From Chloroflexota bacterium (lineage in GTDB: Bacteria > Chloroflexota > Dehalococcoidia > Lucifugimonadales > UBA2985), in contig JAQBZZ010000011.1 of assembly GCA_027622595.1 (NCBI GenBank), forward strand, positions 1-43,088: a DNA stretch of 43,088 bases. Direction: 5' to 3'. The translations under genes were made by a program, and so were the position numbers. Of the stretch, positions 15,917 through 22,260 are shown piece after piece (position 1 is the stretch's first letter; every line of letters begins with the position of its first letter). The notes under the pieces are model-generated. The model ran no database searches and was not told the DNA's origin. It saw nothing but the letters and a program-made list of their open reading frames with translations.

Positions 15917-17551
15917 ATGCAGAAGCTAAACATCGGAGTTGGCGTGTTGAGTGGAGTGCTCCTTACGGCTCCTCTGCTGGGCATAATGTACCTGGCAAAC
16001 GAGTGGACTGGACTGCCGTTCGCCCCGTTTGACCTGTTTGACTGGATCACCCGTGTGCTGCCAGGCCCGCTGATTACCTTCGGCATTGACTTCATGATAG
16101 ATGCGTTGCGGCTGATGGGATTGAGCGTGGCCGGCACGGCGAAGACAGCCGAGCACATCTCGGCTGTCCTGAACTTCTTTGCCGCGGGAGCGGTGGTTGG
16201 AACACTATTCTTCGTGTTCTTCAGATTTCGTGCAGTGTGGCCGGACCTGACATCTGGGCTGGTGGTGGGCGCCCTGGTTGGACTCCCAATGACAGCCATA
16301 AGTATTGCGATCACCCAATCAACCGTCCAGCCTCTCCTGATCGTGTTGTGGCAGATGGGGCTGTTCCTGGTGTGGGGTGTAATGTTGAGGGAGGCATACA
16401 TCCGCACGAACCCTGGTTATGGGCTTCTATCGGCAGATGAGGGGCAACCGGACACGGTCCACATGATCGACCGGCGAAGCTTTCTAATTCGCCTCGGCGC
16501 TGCCAGTGCCACCATCACTGTTGCCAGCAGCTCCCTTGGCAACCTGCTGTCCCGGGCAGCACGCCGTGAGATTGAGGACGAACGGGATGCCTCCATGACA
16601 CACCAGACCGAGCAGAGCATCGGGCCGTCCTTTCCAAATTCCGACGATCCCGTGATGCCGGCTCCCGGGACGCGACCCGAGTACACCCCTTTGAAAGACC
16701 ACTACAAGGTGTTTATCAGAACAAGCACCACGACCATTGACGGGGCAACATGGTCGCTGCCCATTTTCGGCCTTGTTGAGAATCCCCAAATACTCAGCCT
16801 GGAGAATATCCGCAACAACTATGAGCCACGCGACCAGTACGTGACGCTATCGTGCATCTCCGGTCGGATAGGAACATCCCTGATTAGCACCACCAAATGG
16901 ACTGGCGTGAGCCTGCAAGATATCCTTGCCGATATCAAGCCAACAAATAAGGCACGCTATCTGGATATGACATGCGGCGACGGGTTCCACGAGACGGTTG
17001 CCCTTGACCTGATCGCATCAGACCAGCGTATCATGCTCTGCTATGACTGGGACGGCAATCCACTTCCCATTGACCACGGGTTTCCGCTGCGGATATGGAT
17101 TCCCGATCTTTACGGGATGAAACAGCCCAAATGGATAACCGAAATAGAAGTCGTGGAGGACCTCAATGAAGGTTACTGGGTCAAGCGCGGCTGGGACCCG
17201 GTGGCCAGGGTCACAGCGACTTCTGTCATAGATACCGTGGCCGTGAATGCCGTCTACGAGAACAACGGCCAGCAGTTGGTCCCGATTGGAGGCATCGCGT
17301 TCGCAGGAGCACGGGGGATTTCCAAGGTTGAAGTCCGCACAGATGATGGCGCCTGGCAGGAGGCCAACTTGAGAGCGCCGCTGTCAGAAACAACCTGGGT
17401 CCTGTGGCGGTACGACTGGCCCTTCACGGCCGGCAATCACGTAGTAGAGGTACGATGCACCGAAGGTGACGGCACTCCTCAGATTGAGGAGTCGCGCGGC
17501 AACCATCCCAGCGGCGCAACGGGCATCCACGGCAAAGAGGCGCGGCTCTAG
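15917..17551 (+). CDS. Membrane-anchored sulfite-oxidase-fold molybdopterin oxidoreductase
   Basis: A 544-residue protein. Residues ~1-165 carry about five hydrophobic segments (for example 'VGVLSGVLLTAPLLGIMYLA', 'VLNFFAAGAVVGTLFFVFF' and 'IVLWQMGLFLVWGVML'). Next comes a twin-arginine-like motif, Asp-Arg186-Arg187-Ser-Phe-Leu, with a hydrophobic run. The catalytic domain (~265-460) is of the sulfite oxidase/YedY type, with probable molybdenum ligand Cys313 in 'VTLSCISGRIGTSLISTTKWTGV'. A C-terminal Ig-like Mo-co dimerisation domain follows ('GISKVEVRTDDGAWQEA'). The active domain should lie outside the membrane. The substrate is unknown. The start at 15917 has GGAGG 4 bases upstream. In-frame starts at 15899 and 15905 are possible. 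The M42 stop is 24 bases before. Confidence 0.87.
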   Translation: MQKLNIGVGVLSGVLLTAPLLGIMYLANEWTGLPFAPFDLFDWITRVLPGPLITFGIDFMIDALRLMGLSVAGTAKTAEHISAVLNFFAAGAVVGTLFFVFFRFRAVWPDLTSGLVVGALVGLPMTAISIAITQSTVQPLLIVLWQMGLFLVWGVMLREAYIRTNPGYGLLSADEGQPDTVHMIDRRSFLIRLGAASATITVASSSLGNLLSRAARREIEDERDASMTHQTEQSIGPSFPNSDDPVMPAPGTRPEYTPLKDHYKVFIRTSTTTIDGATWSLPIFGLVENPQILSLENIRNNYEPRDQYVTLSCISGRIGTSLISTTKWTGVSLQDILADIKPTNKARYLDMTCGDGFHETVALDLIASDQRIMLCYDWDGNPLPIDHGFPLRIWIPDLYGMKQPKWITEIEVVEDLNEGYWVKRGWDPVARVTATSVIDTVAVNAVYENNGQQLVPIGGIAFAGARGISKVEVRTDDGAWQEANLRAPLSETTWVLWRYDWPFTAGNHVVEVRCTEGDGTPQIEESRGNHPSGATGIHGKEARL

Positions 17552-17648
17552 AGCTGGTAATTGCGGTCTGACGTGAACATCAACGGAGATTGATGCTGGA
17601 GCAGGGTTGTGGACTTATCAGGATACAGAGGAAAATCGTGAAAATAAA

Positions 17649-17710
17649 GAACCCCGAAGCTTTGCGGTCAAAGACCGTCTCAGTGGACTGAGCCGAGAAC
17701 TTCGGGGTTC
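17649..17710 (-). terminator. Branched rho-independent terminator
   Basis: Read on the minus strand, GAACCCCGAAG (17710-17700) pairs perfectly with CTTCGGGGTTC (17659-17649), and TTTATTTTC follows directly. Inside the 11-bp stem are two small hairpins, CTCA-gtccac-TGAG and CGGTC-ttt-GACCG. On the plus strand the stem is not followed by Ts, so it ends minus-strand transcripts before the convergent molybdoenzyme gene. Confidence 0.7.
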
Positions 17711-17765
17711 AGTGCCTGCCGGTATTCCGTAAACGGATACCGAGCGTCTTTTTGTCCGGTGCCGT

Positions 17766-17810
17766 CTACGCTACAGACACCTCACTAGCAGTCCATCTAT
17801 CAGATAACAA
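17766..17810 (-). CDS. Very short reading frame behind an extreme Shine-Dalgarno
   Basis: A TTG-started frame of 14 codons (LLSDRWTASEVSVA, then TAG). It follows AGAAAGGAGGTGATC (17831-17817), a 15-base perfect complement of the usual 3' end of 16S rRNA. The GGAGG-to-TTG spacing is about 11 bases. The frame stays open for 18 further codons after the TAG. Downstream on the same strand are a hairpin (CGGTATCCG-ttta-CGGAATACCG, one bulge) and the branched terminator. It could be a leader peptide, a remnant gene, or simply a site that binds 30S subunits. Nothing proves translation. Confidence 0.3.
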   Translation of the reverse strand: MLSDRWTASEVSVA

Positions 17811-17834
17811 AATATTGATCACCTCCTTTCTTAG

Positions 17835-17873
17835 TGTACCAATACGATACACCATGCTCTGGAGTTAGTGCAA
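17835..17873 (-). promoter_or_regulatory. Possible promoter and inverted-repeat operator of the small unit
   Basis: On the minus strand TTGCAC (17873-17868) and TATCGT (17849-17844) are separated by 18 bases, a weak vegetative-type pair. The -10 region overlaps GTGTA-(9 bases)-TACAC (17853-17835), a short inverted repeat that could be an operator. Transcripts would start a few bases before the long Shine-Dalgarno. Confidence 0.3.
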
Positions 17874-17927
17874 TAGTTTGTCGATTCGCTTGTTCAGAGC
17901 CACATTGCGTCAAACTAGAAGACATTA

Positions 17928-18569
17928 TCAGCCCTCGCCAGCGACCTCTTCATTCCGTACAGTTTCGGCCACCTTTTTGAAAAGCTCATAGGGTTGAGCG
18001 CCTGAGAAGAAGTACTTGCCGATGATGAAGGATGGTATGCCGTTGACCCCTATTGAGAGAGCTTCATCGTACTGTTCCTGGGCCTGGGCGGTGTAGTGGC
18101 CGGTGTCCAGGATTTCCTTCATCTCATGAGCGTTGAGACCCACCTGCTCCCCCAGTTGCTGGAGCACTGAGAGCTGCCCCAAATCGGCTCCATCCTCCCA
18201 GAAAGCCTTGTAGCACACCCTGTGGAATTGCTCGAAGAGGCCCTTGTCCTTCGCAAACTCAGAGGCCTCGAAGGCCATACGTGTGTTGGGCGTGAGCGGG
18301 GCACGCCGCATGGTGAGTCCTGCCTCATCTGCGACATCGCCGATATGACCTGTGAGGGGTGCGCCCACCTTTTCGCCCTCTCTGAGCGGCCTCACATTGC
18401 CCTCAGGAGGTATGTCGGGTCTGAGATAGAAGCTCTTATAGCTAGTTTCGAGGGGATATTCCTGCGCTAGCTGGTCCAACCTGGCCAGTCCTATGTAGCA
18501 CCAGGGTCAAATGTAGTCGTACCAGACGGTGACTGGAATGATGTTGCTATTGTGTTTGGGTGTTGTCAT
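17928..18569 (-). CDS. DsbA/FrnE-like thiol oxidoreductase, probable selenoprotein (TGA at U-P-W-C)
   Basis: A thioredoxin-fold DsbA/FrnE-type (COG2761-like) protein of 213 residues if the TGA at 18509-18507 is read through. From ATG 18569, preceded by AAGGAGG 6 bases upstream, the frame gives 'VTVWYDYI-(TGA)-PWCYIGLARLDQL'. It continues with no frameshift into the rest of the family: the helical insert ('FEASEFAKDKGLFEQFHRVCYKAFWEDG') and the cis-proline loop 'GVNGIPSFIIG' (Pro179). Relatives have Cys-Pro-Trp-Cys here, so the TGA replaces exactly the attacking cysteine and the resolving Cys24 is kept. That is the typical pattern of selenocysteine. A hairpin lies 12-38 bases past the TGA. If there is no recoding, the gene is a null allele or an assembly error. 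It ends in TGA TAA. Confidence 0.75.
18468..18493 (-). promoter_or_regulatory. Candidate bacterial SECIS hairpin
   Basis: On the mRNA strand, within the coding sequence, UAG-(GA)-CUGGCC, loop AGGUU, then GG-(A)-CCAG-CUA gives nine base pairs with small bulges. The apical loop begins 24 bases after the UGA, inside the range expected for bacterial SECIS elements, and contains GGU as in the E. coli fdhF element. This is a hand fold, not an energy calculation. Confidence 0.45.
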
Positions 18570-18760
18570 GGATTTCCTCCTTGTTCTCCTTCGCTTTGGA
18601 AGCAAGGGCCAGTCCTTGTATCCTCCCTGGATTCAATAGACCTACCTATTGTAGTTGAAGTGCGCCGTCCCCGCCAAGCACCCAGGAGACATTACCATGC
18701 AGGACAATGTTGTACAATCGGCATATGCATGCCTTCGCTGATAAGAACGACAATGAGTTC

Positions 18761-19315
18761 ATGGGACAGATGCAACGAATAGTTGTCGTGGGTTCAACGG
18801 GTTCCGGCAAGACAACCCTGGCTCGACAACTCTCACGGCTGTTGGATGTCCCCCACATAGAGTTGGATTCCCTTAACTGGGAGGCCAACTGAACCGCCGC
18901 CCCGACGGATGTTTTTCGACAGCGAGTGCACAATGCCTTGGAAGGCGATACGTGGGTGGTAGACGGCAACTATACCGCTGTGCGCGACCTGGTGTGGCCA
19001 GGGGCGACTGTTCTCGTTTGGCTCAACTACCCTCTAAGGGTGCCGATTTGGCGTCTACTGCGACGGACATTACGTCGCACATTTGGCAAGGAGGAACTCT
19101 GGAATGGAAACCGTGAGCGATTTCTAACTCAGTTTCTCAGCCGGGACTCCCTGTTCCTGTGGCTGCTCCGCACGTACTGGCGTAGACGCCGTACACTTCC
19201 CATTCTCTTTGAGCAACCCGAGCATTCCCATCTTGAGGTGGTTATTTTGCGCTCCCCGAGAGCAACTCGTGATTGGCTATCTGCCATGGAGGCCACTGAC
19301 ACCCGCGCGGAATAG
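18761..19315 (+). pseudogene. P-loop kinase (FlaR/topology-modulation type) with one in-frame TGA
   Basis: An adenylate-kinase-like P-loop protein, 184 residues if codon 44 is ignored. Walker A is 'GSTGSGKTTLARQL' (residues ~11-24). Then come 'HIELDSLNWEAN', a TGA at 18890-18892, and 'TAAPTDVFRQRVHNALEGDTWVVDGNYTAVRDLVWPGATVLVWLNYP', all in the same frame with typical family spacing. Relatives usually read Pro-Asn-Trp-Thr at this place, so the TGA most likely replaces TGG (Trp). The remainder ('LWRLLRRTLRR', 'SRDSLFLWLLRTYWRRRR') is intact, so any loss is very recent. The possibilities are a nonsense mutation, an assembly error or programmed readthrough. It is divergent from the TGA-containing DsbA gene next door. 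Confidence 0.65.
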
Positions 19316-19445
19316 CGGGTTGCCACGGGCGAATACCTCTCGCAACGACGAGGGATTGGTCTTGCCACTGGTGGGTTATGCGTGAAGAAACCAGAACTTT
19401 TCAACTTCTACTTCGGCTCTTAGACTAAGGGTTTCATGGTAAGGG

Positions 19446-20024
19446 TTATGACAGAGCCCTGCCAATGATCGCACCTACTCGTTTCTCGGCGAGCCTTTTG
19501 TGTTTCTCGATGATTCTTTGGTTAGCGAGACCACCAGAGATGGCCTCATCCTCAAGGCGCTTGCAGTGATCCAAACACCCGTCATGGAAGGAGGCGATTT
19601 CGGACTTCACAGTGGCTCGTGCCTCTGAGGCTGTTAAGTGGCCAATTTGCAACTCATCTAGAATATGAGTCAATCGAATCCGAAGGTCACTTAGGTAAAC
19701 ATCAGCCAGAATAAGACGCTCCCTCTTATCTTCGTCCCATTTCACTAGCCCGGACACTATCATTGCTTGAGGATCGTTCCATTCAACAGGATTTCCCTTA
19801 AACCCCCAGAGGCGAGCCTCGTTCTCGCGCAGGCCAGAGATCAGCGCATCCATATACTCGCGAAGGTTGTCGTCAAACCGGTCGAGAGTCGCCTTGTTAT
19901 GTTCAGTGACCTTGAGGGCGCTCGTGAGTCCTTCCCAAAGCCTGATTTGGAAGTGTGTCTCTTCAATCGCCCGCCTCACGTCTCTCTTGCGAACCTGCCT
20001 ATCGGCCCACTCACGAAATCCCAT
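19446..20024 (-). CDS. Hypothetical helical protein
   Basis: A 192-residue protein I do not recognise. It is rich in Glu, Arg, Lys and Leu and looks almost wholly alpha-helical, with coiled-coil-like stretches at ~10-40 ('RKRDVRRAIEETHFQIRLWEGL') and ~50-72 ('DRFDDNLREYMDALISGLRENEARLWG'). A Trp-rich centre ('NPVEWNDPQAMIVSGLVKWDED') and two Cys near 147-152 ('DGCLDHCKRLEDEAI') are present. There is no signal peptide or membrane segment. AGGAGG lies about 12 bases before the ATG, with a closer GAGGA. It lies just after tRNA-Met on the same strand and may be part of the cofactor operon's tail or separately expressed. It could be accessory DNA, because nothing links it to its neighbours. Confidence 0.65.
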   Translation of the reverse strand: MGFREWADRQVRKRDVRRAIEETHFQIRLWEGLTSALKVTEHNKATLDRFDDNLREYMDALISGLRENEARLWGFKGNPVEWNDPQAMIVSGLVKWDEDKRERLILADVYLSDLRIRLTHILDELQIGHLTASEARATVKSEIASFHDGCLDHCKRLEDEAISGGLANQRIIEKHKRLAEKRVGAIIGRALS

Positions 20025-20086
20025 TCCTCGGTCGCCTCCTGCTATGAATGAGATGTTGGCGAACTTATTGCCATTACGCTAAATGG

Positions 20087-20161
<75 letters not shown>

Positions 20162-20193
20162 CCATGCAAGATTAAAGCGGAGCTACCCGAGTG

Positions 20194-21432
20194 TCAAGAA
20201 ACCGCTGGTGTGGACGGCCCTTCCTCGGACGGAAGGGCAAGCAGCTTCACCACCCTGTCCAGTATACTATGGCCCACCTGGTACTTGGTCATCAGCGGCA
20301 GATCTTCGACGCCTCCGTCCGTGTCCAGGATGGCGACCTTGTTATTGTCAACGTTGAAGCCGCTATCGGTGGCGGTTATGTCGTTGGCGACGATGAGGGC
20401 AAGTTTTTTGTCCGTGAGTTTCTTGCGGGCGTTATCCAGAAGATTTTCGCTCTCGGCGGCAAAGCCCACCCGCAGCACCCCTTCGGGCACCTCAAGGAAG
20501 AAGTCGTCGTTCTTCGCCAGATGGAGCACAAGTCCTTCACCAGCATCGTTTTTCCTGATTTTTTGTGAGGCAACCTCGGCCGTACGGTAATCGCTGACCG
20601 CAGCAGCCATGATGAGGGCGTCCGCACCCGCGCAGGCGCTCAGGACTGCCTCCCGCATCTCGGCCACGGTGGTCACGTGCCGCACTTCCACGCCGGCAGG
20701 GTCGGGAAGAGAGGTCGGCGCGGTAACGAGGGTTACTCTCGCGCCGCGGTCGCGGGCCGCCTGGGCCACGGCGTAGCCCATCTTGCCCGAGGAACGGTTG
20801 GTTATCACCCTCACAGGGTCTATCGGCTCCTGGGTGCCCCCGGCGCTGACCACCACCGATTTCCCGGCCATGTCGCCCTGCCGACCCAGTATTCCACACA
20901 GAGTATCCACTATCTGGGGCACCTCCAGCATGCGTCCCATGCCCTTGAGACCAGATGCCAGATATCCCTCCGCTGGCCCTATGATGGTGATCCCTCTCTG
21001 CCGCAGCTTCTCCAGGTTCTCCTGGGTGGCGGGGTTATCGAACATGTAGCCGTCCATTGCAGGGGCGACTACTACGGGCGCGGAGGAAGCCAGTATGGTC
21101 GTGGTGAGGGCGTCGTCTGCAAAGCCGTGAGCTAGTTTGGCGATGACGTGGGCGGTGGCCGGGGCCACCACGATGATATCGGCGCTCTGTGCCATAGCCA
21201 CGTGCGATATCGCCTGCTCCGACTGTACGTCAAACAGGTCGGTAATAACGGGCCTGTGAGTCAGGCTGTGGAATGTAAGAGGCGTGATGAAGTTGGCAGC
21301 ACCCCGGGTGAGGATGACATCCACCAGTGCGCCTTGCTGCGTGAGCTTACTCGCAAGGTCGGCAGCCTTGTAGCAGGCGATGCTCCCCGTGACTCCCAGA
21401 ATGACCTTGCTACCAAAAAGAGGGCTATTCAT
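20194..21432 (-). CDS. coaBC: Phosphopantothenoylcysteine decarboxylase/synthetase
   Basis: A 412-residue bifunctional enzyme of CoA synthesis. It joins cysteine to 4'-phosphopantothenate (CoaB) and then decarboxylates the product to 4'-phosphopantetheine (CoaC, FMN). CoaC is residues ~1-180, with 'GVTGSIACYKA' and catalytic His77 ('ISHVAMAQSAD'). CoaB is ~190-400, with 'SAGGTQEPIDPVRVITNRSSGKMG' and 'KIRKNDAG'. Two CoaC positions differ from E. coli: the PAMN motif is PAMD (Asp127), and the mobile-flap Cys in 'LACG' is Ser160 ('YLASGLKGMGRM'). I believe this paired change recurs in related bacteria. The ATG overlaps the end of coaX by 8 bases (ATGAATAG), so translation is coupled. Confidence 0.95.
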   Translation of the reverse strand: MNSPLFGSKVILGVTGSIACYKAADLASKLTQQGALVDVILTRGAANFITPLTFHSLTHRPVITDLFDVQSEQAISHVAMAQSADIIVVAPATAHVIAKLAHGFADDALTTTILASSAPVVVAPAMDGYMFDNPATQENLEKLRQRGITIIGPAEGYLASGLKGMGRMLEVPQIVDTLCGILGRQGDMAGKSVVVSAGGTQEPIDPVRVITNRSSGKMGYAVAQAARDRGARVTLVTAPTSLPDPAGVEVRHVTTVAEMREAVLSACAGADALIMAAAVSDYRTAEVASQKIRKNDAGEGLVLHLAKNDDFFLEVPEGVLRVGFAAESENLLDNARKKLTDKKLALIVANDITATDSGFNVDNNKVAILDTDGGVEDLPLMTKYQVGHSILDRVVKLLALPSEEGPSTPAVS

Positions 21433-22225
21433 GGCGTTCGTCTCCGTGCTCTTTCTTGGTATCGGCGTTGAGTTGGTAGATGAGACGAAGGCCAATCAGG
21501 GTAAGATTCGCGTTCACGGCGTCGAATACGGAGGTCTCCTTCTGAATCAAGGCCGCCAGGCCGCCGGTGGCAACCACCTTGGTATGTTCTCCAATCTCTG
21601 CTTTAAAGCGGTGCACCATCGCCTCCACCATGCCTACGTGCCCGAAAAGGATGCCCGACTGGATGGCGGCCGCGGTGTTTCGGCCAATGGCCGTCTTTGG
21701 CGGTATCAACTCTACGCGCCGCAGCTGAGATGTGCGCTCATACAGGGCTTCAGCGGTGAGGGCAATGCCCGATGCGATGGCTCCCCCAAGGTAGTCTCCA
21801 TCCCTGGAGATGGCATCGAAGACCGTGGCTGTGCCGAAGTCCACGACGATGACCGGCCCACCGTAGAGGCTGTAGGCAGCGGCCGCATCAACCACGCGGT
21901 CGGCACCCACATCACGGGGGTTTTCGTACAGTATCCGCACTCCGGTTCGAGTCCCTGTCCCCACCACCAGTGGAGGGAATCCAAAATAGGTATTGCTCAG
22001 GTCTTCAAATACCTGGGTCAGAGGCGGCACAACGCTGCATATGGCAATACTGTGGACATCCTGGGGCGCCACCCCTTTGAGGGGAAGCAGGCTTCGAATC
22101 AGAAGGCCATACTCATCGGGCAGCTTGTGCGTATCCGTGGCTAAACGCCACGTAGCCACAAGCTCTTCCTCCCGGAAGACCCCCATGGTCACATTGGTAT
22201 TACCGACATCTATGGCCAGAAGCAT
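21425..22225 (-). CDS. coaX: Type III pantothenate kinase
   Basis: About 266 residues, the first step of CoA synthesis (pantothenate to 4'-phosphopantothenate). It belongs to the ASKHA fold, with the phosphate-1 loop 'LAIDVGNTNVTMGVF' at the N-terminus, 'GADRVVDAAAAYSLYGGPVIVVDFGTATVFDAI' in the middle (catalytic Asp and the 'DFGTATT'-like motif), 'YLGGAIASGIALTAEAL', and 'VVATGGLAALI' near the end. Type III kinases are not inhibited by CoA and need a monovalent cation. ATG 22225 is my choice. A GTG two codons upstream (22231) is equally possible. It lies 35 bases after nnr and overlaps coaBC. Confidence 0.95.
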   Translation of the reverse strand: MLLAIDVGNTNVTMGVFREEELVATWRLATDTHKLPDEYGLLIRSLLPLKGVAPQDVHSIAICSVVPPLTQVFEDLSNTYFGFPPLVVGTGTRTGVRILYENPRDVGADRVVDAAAAYSLYGGPVIVVDFGTATVFDAISRDGDYLGGAIASGIALTAEALYERTSQLRRVELIPPKTAIGRNTAAAIQSGILFGHVGMVEAMVHRFKAEIGEHTKVVATGGLAALIQKETSVFDAVNANLTLIGLRLIYQLNADTKKEHGDERHE

Positions 22226-22260
22226 GGTCACATCCCAAGGGCATTATAGGGAAGATGCCT

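Noticed and set aside
17640-17835. Molybdenum-cofactor or other known riboswitch
   Set aside because: It is on the opposite strand to the molybdoenzyme, has no gene downstream to control, and I could not match any known riboswitch core.
17552-17927. A 16S rRNA gene fragment
   Set aside because: Only 15 bases at the extreme 3' end match. No preceding 16S helix sequence is present, and on the other strand the match is a very long Shine-Dalgarno.
17928-19315. TGA read as tryptophan throughout the genome (alternative genetic code)
   Set aside because: TGA ends several intact genes here (the 437-664 gene, coaBC, acpS and the DsbA-like gene itself), so a general reassignment is not credible.
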